Assembly: GCA_026119935.1 (NCBI GenBank)
Contig: JALRMH010000039.1
Coordinates: 62,001 to 126,000, forward strand
DNA: 64,000 nucleotides
Direction of reading: 5' to 3'
From: Endothia cerciana
Lineage: Eukaryota > Ascomycota > Sordariomycetes > Diaporthales > Cryphonectriaceae
Every line of letters begins with the position of its first letter. Within the stretch, counting starts at the first letter, position 1. A program made the position numbers and the translations under genes. A model generated the notes under the pieces. That model was not told where the DNA came from. It ran no database searches and saw only the letters and a list, made by a program, of their open reading frames with translations. Shown here piece after piece: positions 31,075 through 44,507 of the stretch.

Positions 31075-33059
31075 AACGCTGAAACGTGGAGATAAGGCCC
31101 AGACAGGACAGCCCCATCTAGGCGAGACGGCAAGACGGCGATGATGTACTATTCCCGGAAACCTCCAGAGACATCTTCCACAAGTCCTGACACTATATGC
31201 ATGACCCCCCGGGAGAAGCTGAGGAGGGTCGGCAGGGTTGATGCCCCTCGTCATCGCGAGGCTCCGTTTTGCGTTTCACAAGAAAAAGTGTTGCGCGGCG
31301 GCATGATCTGGTGACTGGGCTCTCCACACATCATCTAGATTGCCGACCGATTATGATCGGGAACGATGCCGAGTATTGACCCTGACGAGACGAGGCGGTA
31401 ATAAAGTTGCACATGGTTGGTGTGGGCCAAGCTGCGACGGCCTCCAAGTGATGGTGTCACTATTATGTATAGTGGCATCTGTGCGGCGCATCTGGGCGGG
31501 ACGAAGTACATACCGTATAAGCTTTAGCTCGCTGCCTCGGAGAGCCACCGCGTATGTGGCGCACTCTAGTAGCCCGATAGATCACGGTCAACCAACTGTC
31601 AAAACCGAGGCCACGCACGAGGAGCCGCAGACGGAGACCGTGCGGGTAGACAAGACCGCCCTACTTAGCCTGATGGTGCCTGAACTTTCGCAAAGTGGCT
31701 TGAAGCTATAGCCGGAATGTGGGGATAGTTCCCGTGTTGTGCCATAACACAGACAATGTTGCTGCCGCCGCCCGAGAAGCACCCGAAGATCGAGAATAGC
31801 GAGGCACGTGCCGTTGTATTCATTCACAGGCGTACGGATCCGTATAGGTAGCCCCAAAAGCTGCGATCCACAGCACCTAGGGTACCCGCTTTGCCATCCC
31901 AAACCCAGCCTCGCCGAGACGAGCCGGACCTGGTCGGGCAGACGGTGGTGACTCAAGGAAGAGGAGACAGGTTTCGTCCTTCGGCGCCCGTGGTTGAATA
32001 CAACCCCTCGTGATCACCGGTGGTCCTGAGGTGTGAGTTGGCCGCGCCCAATCAGGCACAGACAGCCGATCGAGGTGGGTGGTTTCTGAAACACAGCCTT
32101 GCGCGCCTTGCCATGGTGCCATAGTACGGATGGTACGCAGTACCACCCTCTGTCTCTCGCACTAGAGAAGAGCCGTGCGTATTCGGGTTCCCCATACGAG
32201 CCAGGGGTGGGCCTACCTGGCCGGCACGCGAACAGACGGTACGCTTGACTTCATCGCGCATCGCGCGTGGACGTCGATCTCCCATCACACCGCCCAGCCG
32301 GGTCAGCCTGAACTCGAAGCTGTGGCGATGGGATGGGCAGGCAACCACCACACCGAAACACACAAGTGTTCTTGGGATCTCCCCCCCCTCTCTCCCCGCC
32401 CTGGATCCGCCGCACATCAGCAAAAAAGCAGCCACGACGCGCGTGTAGGAACCGAGTGCGAGCGTGCGAGTCAATCTTCCCTCTTTCCCCCTCTTGCCTG
32501 GTACAGCGCGGGATGTAAGCATGTGACGGATACCTTATTCGAACGCACTAGCAGCCATGGCAGAGACAAGGCCAAGCCCGACGCTGCCGAGCGCACTCCC
32601 GGAGCCGCGTGCTGGCGTGACGCCTCATGGCGCTCTGCCGTTGAATCGTGATCGGAGGTTAGCCTGCGCTATCTCGATTTTCTCCCGTCCGCTTCCCCTT
32701 CCCCGAGGGTGACTAGGCTGTTGGATGCATGGAAGATGTTGGGCTAGGAAGGATTGCCACGCCAGGATCAGCCTGGTGGTTTTGTCATCCACACCTATAT
32801 AATTCTTCTCTTTCTCCGGGACGGCACAAGAAACTGGTTGATAGGATGTCCTTTCGGGTGACTGGAATGCCTATCACGCCGGCACCTCGGGGGTACATCT
32901 TCACGAGGTACTTGCCAGTCCCATGTGACTGGAAAGCTAGTGCCATGATGTGTTCCGAGGAAATCACTCCCGTTCCCACGGGCCCATGGAGTGCCCTACA
33001 CCGATCATCGACTGAGGAATCTGAATCATGGCACCATTTTATCCTCTGCTCCGAGAGGG

Positions 33060-33086
33060 GTGTGTGTGTGTGTGTGTGTGTGTGTG
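33060..33086. repeat. (GT)13 microsatellite
   Basis: An uninterrupted dinucleotide repeat. Confidence 0.95.
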
Positions 33087-36000
33087 ATCTTCACGATGGA
33101 GGGAATACCCCGCGGTAAGCCACCAGATGGCGAGTCAGGGGACTGGATTGGGTTTCCCACGTGGGACATCCGACTCGAATCCTGATGGAGGGTAGGCCGC
33201 ATGGCCAACAGCACAAAACCACGATGCACCATTGCTTGCTTGCTTGCTGCTGCTGCATGCGTGCATGCATGCACAGCTAATCCAGCGTACATGAAGCACG
33301 GTCGGCACACACGCACACACATAGGCAGCCACTTTGATGGGGCCACCTTCACTCCATCCCGCAGGTCGATAGGCCGACGGGCCCGCGTTACCATGGTAGT
33401 AGAGGGCCGTCCGGCTGACCGAGGAGGCCGCGCGGGCGGCGCAAAGAGCCCATCACCACCAACCAGCCCAGACTGCCACACACTTGCGATGGGTGGGAAA
33501 ATCGATCGGCCACCTCTTGGCGTCCTGCTCCGTGAGCCCACCCCTCCTCGGCTCTCGTCTTGGTGGTCTGACCACGCGGCAGGCCCACGCCGGGGGGGGG
33601 GAGGGGTGCTCACTCGTCTCGCCAGACCTTGAGGTTCCATTCTCGAGGGGGGAAGGTGCCGTCTGGACCTTGATGATGAAGTCACCGCCCCAGCCTCTTG
33701 GACGCGAGCAGACATTCGTGTCACCTTTGACTCACGGGGTGAGCATCGGGGGCCAAGGCAGCCGTTCAGCCGATCTTTGATGTTATCAGCGCGACAATGT
33801 CCTAGTCCATGGTCTCTCAGCCGCCGCTGCGACTATCGTACATTTCAGCTGGCCAGCTTTATTAGTATCGCTTACGCCACGACTGGCTGTGTGAGCAGCG
33901 AGCAACAGGGAACTGTTTTACCCCGGAGCCCCCAAAAGCTCAGCTGATCGGGAAATGCCGCCCTTGACCAGCGCTGAAAATCAGTAGCGGTGCGGCGTTG
34001 ATAACCTTGCTCGCTACTAGGCTCCATACCGATGGGCAAGATAAGGTGGCATCTACATAGTGACCCACGGTATCAGAAGCGTGTGCGCGCCCAGTACCTG
34101 GCGAGGCTGGGTCCAGTACATGCCATGGGAGTAGCCCAATGAGAGGCTGCGTGGAGAAGCTGCCGCTGGTCCGTGACATTGCCCCTCCTCCACACAGGCT
34201 CGAGGGGTTTTTGTTTGCGGCTGCGGCGTAGGGGGCTGAGCAGCACCCTCTTCATCCTGCGTGGAAGGCATCAAGCCGTCATCGTCCCGCCGAGCAATAG
34301 ATAGCGATGGGGGCTATGTTGGCCCATGCCCGACGCGACTGAGACGCTGCGATGCACCAGGACCTTGAGATGCCCGCCACTGAGGGTGCCACGGGGGGTC
34401 GGAAATATAGGCGTGCCTGTTCCCGCGCGGGCGGCCGCCCTCGGGCTTTGGAGGAAGTTACTACCTTTTCCTTCGTCACTCTGTTAGCCCCCGCCCGCAA
34501 GCGATCACGTCACTTGACCCTCGCATAAAGTTGTGATGTTTGTTTGTAGCAATACCTGGGGGGATGGGCCCGAGGGACCGCACTTTGTGGGTTCCGCCGC
34601 GTTGAGCTTGTCAAATGGTCAGACTGGGCCCCCGGCGCCCGTAATATCAAGGCAAGTGAGTGCTGTACGGAGCACAGCGGAACTGAAACGCACGCCCCCC
34701 CTCCCCCCCGGTTCTCTGATAGCATTCTGCCTCCGCAGTATGGTCACCTGCCACGCGTGCATTCCTGCACGGCATCCCTCATTTCGTTGTGACTAGGGCA
34801 CATTGGCCATTTGGCCCTGCCGACTTGGCTCCCCAGGTGATCCGAGACGGGCGAGTGTAGGAAGCGACAAGGTGACAAAAAAACATTTAATCAACTCGCG
34901 GCGCCAGGATCACCCTACGTCCCTGACGGGCAAAACGTGGTTGGCCAGCTAGAAGAAGAAGACGGCGCCTTCGTGATCTTCAGGGGTGGTGTCTCTTTTC
35001 TCTCGTGGCCTGAGAGGTGAGAACCCTGCCCCTCCACGTGGCATCAGCGAATTGTGGCTTGCGCGACGCACCCTGGTCGAAAACGATCGCTTGATCACGC
35101 CGTGGGACGTTTCAAGTCGGCCAATGTTGCCTGATTGGCTGTAGAACGGAAGGCCGGCGTCGGCGCAGTCTCGAGATGGTTAAACCCGTCTCCTGTGACT
35201 CGAACCTCATGTCGTCTACGGCAGCACCGCTCTGGCCTTGGTGGTCGGCAAAAGACGCAGTCGAGTCGCGCCGCCATGCCCAGGACCTGCCGGTCTGCCG
35301 AAGGGATTCTCCCCTCCTCCCCCAGGTGGGATGCCAGTCGCGAGCTGGAAGGCTTGCCGTCAGCATGATATATCATATTTGGCAGCCCATGGAGGGAGCA
35401 AGACTAGACCTGACGAGATCTCTGGTGGCGACCGGGGCGGCTGACACAATACGCGATGGGCCGGGTGCGTATTGGCACTAAAATAAGAATGGGGAAGAAT
35501 TTTCCTGTTATGCGAATGCCGATAGCCATGACGTGCCCGGCCTGCCAGGCCCTAAGTGGGTGACCTTTATCAGGGCCTTGGGAATTGTCCGCCTGTCAGC
35601 CTGACCCGAAGCGATGGGCCGCAGGATCCGAAGCGGCCGGTCGACAATATCGGCGTTTGGAGGGGGACATGTCAAGTGCTCCCGTGGGGATAAGGCAAGC
35701 AAGGAATGTCGAAGGGAAAATGTTCCCACGCCAGACCCACGGAAAGTAGCCGAGGCGGTTCTTCTGGCATTGACGGCGGTGGGGTTGCCAGAGCATTACC
35801 AGTCTAGGAAACCCGGCGGTGAGAGCGGTGAGCGTCTCTGCTTGTTTTCTTCTCTTTTCCTTTCCTGGTTGGGCTCCAAGACTGAAGCCTTCGGAAGCCC
35901 ACACAAGCACCCACTCCTTCGAGAAGGCCAAGAAATCTTCGCCGAGAGGGCCATCACACGTGGGTGGGGACGGGAGGCCTACCAGGATCTAGGGCACAGA

Positions 36001-39000
36001 AAGAAAGAAGAAAAAGCAGGACGGGCTGCAACTGCAGACTTACTAGTGCCAGGCCGAAGGCAGCACTGCAGTAACCCATGATCAATGGCTGATGCAGTCA
36101 TGAGCCACGTCTACCCCTCGTCAGATGACCCGTCTCGAGACTGACAGGTCCGCAGTGATCTGCGGCTGTGCCGCACCCAACAGGATTGTCTCTCGCTTGC
36201 GGTATCGTGAACTTCATGGGGATCGATCTCAACCCCAGCTGGTTGGTTGGTGGGCACGGGCTCGACCAGGGCAGCCAGATAAGGTGTCAAATGGATGAGC
36301 AATGGGCCAGGGCGGAGATGTGCCCTGGCCTCGTGACACCCTCCCCCTCCCCACAGCCCAACACGAAGCCCATGGTGAAGCAAGGGAATAAGCCGGAAGA
36401 CACCCTGGTCGGAATGCCAAATGATGACATTGATAGACAGCTGGGCCGCTTTAGAGAATATTGATCTCGGTACCAAAGATGCCTATTCCTTGGCCGCCAG
36501 GTGTGACTTGGAGAGACCACCCTGAGCGCTCGGGACGCGTGTGAACTAACCCAAGACCTCCCCATCGGACACCTGTCAGGGAGGCGGTAATCTCATGGGG
36601 GGTTCCGCACATAGAACGTACATACTCAGTAGCGCTCACAAGACCATAATGGCAGGATTCCATACGAGAGAGTGGGGTTCGTCGACAGTGGACATCGTCC
36701 GGTGAGATGGTTTCAACCTGCCACTCAGACAGTCTGGGTGCGACTCCTCCCGATCTTCCTAAGCGACGACAAAACCGACTGTGCGTCTCGCTCGGCTAAC
36801 GCGCAAGAGACACGATGTCTGCCGATCGAAGTGTGTGTAGTCCTTGTGATCTTGCTGCAGGATGCAAGGCCTTATCACAGCCCGGCTTTCGTGGGTCGCG
36901 GGGCAACGAGGGTGGTGACCCCATGTGGACTGTGTAAGTACTTGTGGGTGTTGTATATTACCCTGTACCGTGAAATGTCAGCGGGAGGGCGCGCGAGGCC
37001 GCCAAGCTTTTTATGGGCCCGCGCTCTTGTTGTGGCTTGGGTGCTTGTGGATTCGGATAAAAATGTCTACTATCTGATTCTGACTGACGAGTGTGTGGTC
37101 GGGGTTTGGCGACGACGATTGTCGACGAGAGGTGGGTTCGCACGGGGACTGGGGAAATGAGCAGTGTGGGCCCATCAACTCTTCAGCCTTGTGACACGGA
37201 CGACTCTTGGGCCTAGGGAATGATTAGTCATTCTCCCTCGAACCAAAGGAGTTGAGGTTCCAAGCCCTCGGGTCATGCATGGTACATACATGCCTCTGTG
37301 GCAGGCACGGCAGGTAGCATGGCAGTCATACACTTACTGGGTATGTAGCCAGCCACCGGATCGCCCAGGGCCATCCACACTCCTTTCCATAGCATGATAC
37401 ACCTTCCCTCTTAGGTCTGGCCCTCGACGACCTCGCGATCCTTGCAGAGATCCCGTCGGCGGTTCTGCGTTGTCGAGGTTGATGTCTATGCAGGCTGGAG
37501 TGGATGGCGACCCCCGGGACACCATCGAGGCCCAGCTTCACGCTCGCTTCGGCGGGCTGAAACGCCAGCACCACTTCTACTGTAACGAGCAATCGTGATG
37601 ACCAGTCGGTCTTTGTGTTAGTTCCGGTTTACCTGCTCTGGCCATCGGCCTGCTCCAGGAACACCAGCCGTTCCGGCGGACAGCGCCGCCTGGCCTAATC
37701 GCCCTCCTCGAGCCGGCACTCGCGTGCGCCGTCTGTCATATGACCCCGCCGCCTACAGCATCTCCACCTGGTACCAGAGTTTCCCGGCTCGCCAGGGCGG
37801 GCGGCTCGAGGGCATTAATATCGGCCCGCACTAATGGCTCTTCGAGACATGACTCGGGTTGTGACGGACAGGCGCTTCCTATGGGCAAAGACCTGTCCCA
37901 CACCACGGGGGTGATCGTCCTGTCTCGTCGCGATCTCGCACAACCCAACCGTGGCACCTCTCACCAGCTGCATAATATAGTGCAGCTATCACAAGGGGTT
38001 TCGGCCGAACGTTGGCCGCTAAGATGGAACATTATATGCCGTGGTGGGTTTCGGTGATATCTGTCGAGGGGGCTCTGACAAGGCAGGAGCTAGCGCATGC
38101 AGTGGCCAAGCATACAACAGTGGTATGTTAGCGTGCGCACGGCTGCTGTGCTTACAACTCGCCGTCAACCTCCCAACGCGATTTATCAGCACAGCAGCTG
38201 GGCTGAGCTCACAGCTCTTACACGTCAGGCAATAGCATGCAGAGAACTATACACCAGGCCCCAAAAGTTGTCGAGTGGGTGGTAAGACATTATCACGGAG
38301 TGTGTCTTGCCGTCTTACTCAGCCCGTGTTGTACAAGCGGCACCCACACACCCGACGCTGGTCCAATAACCACACGGCGGCTCGACAGGTGCTCGCCTGC
38401 ATCCCCGACCTTCGCGATGTCAGAAAGCTCGTAGGCATCTAATCTCAAACATCCAACACAGATGTAGGGGTGACTCATGAGACCGACCCACGCAAGCTGC
38501 AAGGCACGCACCGGGTGGGTCGACGCGACCTGCGATCCTTCAGCTCTCTGCTCTACCTCGTGCCCCACTGTCCCATGTTGGAAGGGTGAGCAGATAAGGT
38601 GGCAGGCCGTGCGGGCGTGGGGAAACGGGGCCCTCGGGGCCTGGGGAAGGGCCTACGTAACGAACCTTAGCACGTAGCCGTCCTGGCTCCGCAGAAAGAA
38701 GCTGACCGGTTGCGTGATCCTCATGCAGCAGATTCCCGATATAGGGTTGGGTGGAAGGGGGGGGGGGGTGGTCACACGAAAAGGCGGCATGCCGCTGCTG
38801 CACGTATCACCTCGGCGGTCATCCAGCCACCAGAGCTGGGCAGCCAGCGCGAGGAACCGCATGTGGTTAGCAGCTGAACGACCGTGGCTGAAGCCTCGTT
38901 CGCGGAGTTTGCTGATCCCCTCGACCTGCGGGCGGTGAGCAGCCACGCGCCGACGGGCGGGAAAGCTTAAGCCTATCGGGGCTCGAGGAGGCTCTTGGTC

Positions 39001-40488
39001 TAAAGCAGGCCCCGGGGTATCGACAGTTTCAACAGACTGTTGGCGACCGGCGAGGGAGAGCGGCCGAGCCTGCTGAGCAGAATACTCCGGCCGAGGCCAA
39101 AAAGTCTAAACAAGCAGAGTCCAAAACAGCAGGAAAGTCAAAATTGCTAAGGCTAACTCTGGCCGCGGCTGCCAGCCCGAACTTTATTCCCGGGCCCTGG
39201 GCAAAGGCCGCGAGGCTCTCCCCCGAAGGTGTAGGTAGCGACCTGCCGTCGATGTACCTGCAGCGATTGGCCAATGCCGAGAGACGATGCTACCGAGCTT
39301 ATATGCCCTGCCGGCCTGTGGCCTCGCCAGGTCGTATTGTCTCGCCCGGCCAGGATGCGGGCCAGTCGGTGTTGGTCGTGAGGCGGTGGTGTGGAGGGAC
39401 AAGGACAGGTCATCTGACGGCGACGGGATCAGCAATTGCTTCTTGTACGAGCGCGCTGACTGCCCCCCTTCCGAGACAGCTGGCTTTTGCGATAAGTGAC
39501 AGAACCGGCGGCGCGAGACCATTGTCCAAATTAATGATTCGCGTCATGATATGTCACCTGCCGTCCTCGAACCAGCGGTACCGAGACAATGGGAAATCAG
39601 ACATTACCCTTGGCAGCGGGCGCGAGATCATGGGACACGATGCTGCAGGCACCGTCAGACCTAGCAGGGGTCACGACCAACAGGCCAGGCCTCGACGGTA
39701 CTACATACTAGTACTACGTAGCCTGCCCACGCGCTGCCTTCAGAGGCTCGCTATGGTACTATGGGTTACTCCCCGAGGACGCTTCAATTTTTGCTCAGGG
39801 CCAAGACCTTGGCCAACCTCGTCCGGGAATAGCCTCAACTCCGCAGAGGATGACAGCCCGCTAGCCGGGAACCTTCGGGCACAAGCCTTGGACCCGTTGC
39901 ACGCTGGGCGAGGAGACCGAATGACCGCTCGTCCAGGACAGGCCGGCCATACACCAAGCGGGCCATGCTCTCTGCCCGAGGAGCAGGAAGCAGAGACAGC
40001 CTCCTGTCGCCCAGAGATTGAATCATCTCTGGATCAATGCGTCTGGTTGTCGCTGCTGTGATGCGCTGGGGACGCCGTAGCCAGCCAGGGTCGATGCTTC
40101 TCAGGCACTCCTGGGCGCGCTTTCGTGTCTCCCTGATGGCTCATTAAACCCCTGGTGATTTTCCCAGGGTTTTGGGGGGAGGCGGGCACGGAGGTGATGG
40201 TGGCCCCTGAAACCCCTGGAATATTTTCGATCGTTGCGCTGTACTATGGTGAAGCAGATCTGTACAGCGGGGCAGAAAGGCAAGGCCGTGGCCCACTTGT
40301 CTATACTGTTGCAGTACTGTGGTACTGTGGTACCGTGATACGATGGGGAGAGAGACAGGCCAGGTGACGCGGAGGCAAGTCTGGGGAAGGCCCTGGACGA
40401 GAAAAGCCAAAGAAAAACAACCACAAAAAAAAAAGAAATGAGGCCCTCGTAGATGAAATCCGCCATAACCCAGTCTGCGCGGCTTTAA

Positions 40489-40493
<5 letters not shown>

Positions 40494-40526
<33 letters not shown>

Positions 40527-40532
40527 GCAGCA
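40494..40532. repeat. (CAG)n trinucleotide tract
   Basis: CAG units with a single GAAG interruption, in non-coding sequence. A long T/A homopolymer patch follows at about 40560-40590. Confidence 0.9.
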
Positions 40533-42163
40533 AACAACACCATCCTAATTTTTAAATTCAATTTTTTTTTTTAAAAAAGAAAAAAACTCTGTCCCCCTAC
40601 GGGCCTCCACGGCGAGACCGGTAGCACCGGAGTTCACGACGAGATCTGGTCCTTAGCAGTGGACCGTGGCCTCCAGTTTTGTGGAGTACAAAATCGTTCC
40701 ATGGAAAGTTCTACGGGTGGAGAGGCAGACCAGTCATTTTGCAAGATACGCCAGGTTTCCCCAGCATTGATCGCAGCCTGCTGGACGGAGCCCGCATCAG
40801 GATTGTCGTCGAAACAGATACCCTTCCTGGGGGATTGTGGGCTGGTTGGGGTGGTTGGGCAGGTTGGGGGAGTTTTCTACACCGAAGGTTTGGCAGCGGG
40901 CAGGCGGTGACAGGTCCTGATGACGAATGGTGAGCATCCATCCGCCAGGGTCCAGTACGGATTCCCACAGTATCAGCACCAGTAACCTGGCAGCGTACGT
41001 GGGCAGCCCACAGGCAGGATTCGTTGATCTTGTCGTGGTCGTAATGCCTGCTCGACCGACGGTGCCTCTCGAGCGCGCCCTCGAAAACAGGCGGGCTGAC
41101 GGTGCTTATGCAGGCCTAGGGCTGCTGGTCACGGGCCACGAGGCCACACGGATCATGCCTTGATCTAGGAAATGAACACCAGGCCTGCACTCTGGCCGGC
41201 GGCTGGGAGGGCGGCCGACCGCCATTCTCGGGCGCGGCGCAGCGCTGGCAGAGGGAAAGCCTCAAATCTTGTTTACGGTTCACAGCAACTTGCCTGTAAT
41301 GGCCAGGGGGGACGCTGATCACTACCGGCGCACCGAATCCTCATCACCGCCCAGATATAGCTATGCACGACCTCACCTTCTGCGCGTCCCTCAGGATGTA
41401 TCGTGGTATGTACCTTGACCTCCTCGTGGGATCGTTCCTCTGCGTTCCTGTCCCAGCCTCCATTCCGTATCTAGGTACCAGGTACATGCGTAATCTGACA
41501 GCCAAGGCTGGGACAGAGCCAGCTCTGATCAGGTCAGGACTGGACTGGGTGGCCCGTGGTTGTTCGGTAATAACGAGAAATGGTGATATCCCATCTCAGG
41601 CCAGGGGCTGAGTGTGCGCAGGTGAGTGAGCTTCATGTAGCGTTAGCATGGCCTGGCGTGGCATGGCATGGCCTGCTCCCAGGGGTCAGAGCACCCCAGG
41701 TGTTTCATTTTGAAGGTACGTACCTTGGCACCTCATACCCCTGCCGTGGGGCTGCCGATGCCACTACAATAGCACTAGTATCACTACTGCCAGAGGAGGG
41801 CGGGTACCTCGTTTGCCCACCTGAGGAAGCTGCGTCACCGCCCTTGCACCCCAGGACCTGGCCCTTGCTGCTGCTTCCACCGTGGTAAATTTTTTTTTAA
41901 TCTTTTTTTTCTTTCTTGTTGTCCCCGTTCCCATTCCCGTTCCTGAGCCTGTTCCTGGCCCCATTCTAATGACGGTGAGACAAGGATGTGCGGCACACCC
42001 TGCCATGCGCCACCCTGCCTTGTGACGCGGTACAGAGGGTACAAGCTGGTGAGGTACCTCGTGGCCCTCGTACCCGTACCGACCCCTACCCCCCCCTGTC
42101 AGGCCTTCTTGCCAGTCCTGCCTTCTCGAAGATGGGCCGCCATCTTGAAATGGTGACTGCGCA

Positions 42164-42455
42164 GATATATTTGGCCTGGCCGCCCTCCTCCCTCCCTCAC
42201 CGTGACCCTCCCCTCTCTAGTCATCATCATCATCATCAGGACAAATATCTTCTGGGAACATCAAACAAGCCTCCTACTTGCTCCAAAGCTCTCATCAACA
42301 CCTCAACCCACACACCAACAGGCAGACCTGCCAACGCTTACCACACCAACACCCAAGGCCACTACCACTCCCCCACAAGTGCCCTTGACAGCCTCGCCTA
42401 CCGCGACCCTCCTGTTAACAACATCAACGTCAACCCGCACAACCCCACATTCGCA
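42164..42455 (+). promoter_or_regulatory. Promoter-like TATA, pyrimidine tract and ATG-free leader
   Basis: GATATATTTGG at 42164 is followed by a C/T-rich tract (42181-42220) and then about 240 bases rich in C and A with no ATG before 42456. This matches the look of fungal core promoters and 5' leaders and differs from the surrounding repeat-rich sequence. Confidence 0.5.
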
Positions 42456-42566
42456 ATGGCCGCCTACAACAACATGGCTTCTCTTGAGCAGCGCCCATCA
42501 AACCTGCCTCCCTGCCCTGGCCCGCCACCAAACAGGCCTCTGCCTGCCCTGCCCAAGAACAGCTAA
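42456..42566 (+). CDS. 36-residue proline-rich ORF
   Basis: The first ATG after the promoter-like stretch lies in a good fungal start context (CGCAATGGC). It encodes 36 residues, MAAYNNMASLEQRPSNLPPC and then a PxxP-rich end (PPPNRPLPALPKNS). The PxxP pattern could bind SH3 domains, which is speculation. It may be a genuine small protein, an upstream ORF of a longer transcript, or chance. No domain is recognised and no downstream exon was found. A GTAAGC lies just after the stop at about 42580. Confidence 0.4.
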   Translation: MAAYNNMASLEQRPSNLPPCPGPPPNRPLPALPKNS

Positions 42567-43793
42567 GCGGTTTTTGGTGTAAGCCGCCACCCGCCCATCA
42601 CCACCACGACCACCACCAACCCCTCAACCACGCGACGAGACCAACCTCTATTGGAATCGGAACTCTCAGGCCCGGCAGGTCGAACACAGTATCGACCCAC
42701 TGCCGCGGCTCGGATGCGCGGTCATCAGCCCACCCACCCGCACTGTTGTGTGACGGGCTGGACAGGATGATCTCATCATCTCATCATACCTCGGAACGGA
42801 TACGCGGATTTCGTTACAGGATCACGACGGCAGCCTCGTGTTTAAAGGGCCAGCGCAGGACGGGCATCGGACCGCTCGACCTGCACGAGAGCCCTCTGCA
42901 GCATTCTCTTTGGGGGGCTTCTCAGCATTTCCTTGGGGTTGCACGACAGGGCTGCACGCCACCAAGAAAAGAAACAGGATGGGCCGCAGCCCACATCGAA
43001 AACATCATGACCAACCCAACCGCTACGTTTTCGACACCGCCAGAATCAGTCCACCTTCGAATGCGGTCGCCACCACATTGGTGCGCTAGTGCTACGTACC
43101 CATAGAGCCGGCTCGACGGGCACGCACACCTCTTCCAGAGCCTCGCCCGCATCGCACTCGCCATCGGGTTGCCGATGCGACCGCTCTTTGTATCACCACA
43201 CCAACATCTACAACATCTTTTTAATACATGACAACACGCTGGGAGAGCGGGGGCCCACGACGGTGGCTGGACTTCCTGGGGCCTGCCAGGATTTCTCGCC
43301 ATTAGTCTTTTTGTTTTTCTCATGTCATAGCTCTTCTGCATGTACCAACACCAGCATTTACGGCGTCACCATTCATCAAAGAAGGAGGATAGCCGTTAAT
43401 GATACCCAGAGGAACAAGGGAGGCAAAAGAAATTTGGATCGGACCGGCTCACGAGTATTTTCTATACACCTATATCAACGAGAGACCAATCATGAGAAAG
43501 CACGAGGCAAATGGGTTTGGGGCATTTTGGCGAGGGAATAACATGAGAACCATACATCCAATTACAATTACAATCATCTCATAATACTTGTCACAGACAT
43601 CATCTGTTCATTACCTTGCAAAGTGCTAAGTGAAGAAAGGAAAAAAAAAAAAAAAAAAAAAAAAGAGACACATGGGGAATCCTGCCGCGGCGCGACGTTC
43701 AATGCGAAGGGCCCTGGAGTGGACCGCCATTTCCAGGTTGCTGCCAAGCTTCAATGCTGGCCGCGAACCAGGCCGCCAGAAAAGCGTCCCACT

Positions 43794-43842
43794 GCGGCCT
43801 GCGACCTGCGGCCTGCGGCCTGCGACCTGCGACCTGCGACCT
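43794..43842. repeat. 7-bp minisatellite GCGRCCT, seven copies
   Basis: Seven contiguous units alternate GCGGCCT and GCGACCT in the order G,A,G,G,A,A,A at the fourth base. Confidence 0.95.
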
Positions 43843-43961
43843 TGGTCTGATGAGTTGGTCTGCCCAAGTGGGCTAGGCTTGGCCTCGTCCCTTCTCAGCG
43901 CGGCAGCGGCATTCACCGCACCACACAGATCATCTAATTCAATCTCGTAATAAATTCCCTT

Positions 43962-43962
<1 letters not shown>

Positions 43963-43996
<34 letters not shown>
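43963..43996. repeat. (CT)17 microsatellite
   Basis: Uninterrupted CT units that pass directly into a short GT run. Confidence 0.95.
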
Positions 43997-44004
<8 letters not shown>

Positions 44005-44469
44005 ATGTGTTTGTTTTTACTTTTTTCTTTTTCCTATCCCCCTCCCCTCCCCTCCCCTCCCCTTCCCTCCTTCTCCACACTGGCATCGCAATTTTACCCA
44101 ATTCGAACGCCCGCATTACATAGATCCAGACAAAGAGGAAAATCAAGAGGCGGAAACCACCCCCTCCCCTCCCCCAATCGGACCAGTTTATGCAATCAGG
44201 CGGCGACAACACCGATCCGCTTTAATTTCGGGCCCCCAAAGGGCAAGCCCACCGCAGAAGCACCGCAGAGTAACCAAGCACGCTACGGTAGCATCGCATG
44301 AGGATGGCGGGCGCTCGGCGGGAAGGAATGGGGGCCATGTGCATGCATACATACATACATATGTACATATGCGCGCCAGGCGCCGCCGGCGCGCGTGATT
44401 GTACGCACGCCGCCCTGCACCCGTAAACATCTCGATCCATTTGGCGTGGTTCGCGGGCAAGGTACTGCC

Positions 44470-44507
<38 letters not shown>

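Larger units (their letters stand above)
31075..42160. other. Gene desert, part 1
   Basis: About 11 kb without a gene I can support. Open frames reach 305 codons (39144-40061) but lack domain signal and read as chance frames in GC-rich DNA. Contents seen: (GT)13 at 33060-33086, a TGCT/GCAT tetranucleotide patch at about 33235-33273, G10 at 33592-33601, G12 at 38757-38768, and a (CAG)n tract at about 40494-40532. A TATA-like CTATATAATTC with a CT-rich stretch at about 32792-32822 precedes a short frame (MSFRVTGMPI at 32847) that runs into the GT repeat; I do not call it a gene. Confidence 0.6.

Noticed and set aside
32729..33118. Short ORF after a TATA-like box
   Set aside because: The frame runs into the (GT)13 repeat and shows no conservation-like features.
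39144..40061. 305-codon plus-strand ORF in the gene desert
   Set aside because: No domain, signal peptide or regular codon pattern. The overlapping minus frames are similarly open, as expected by chance in GC-rich DNA.
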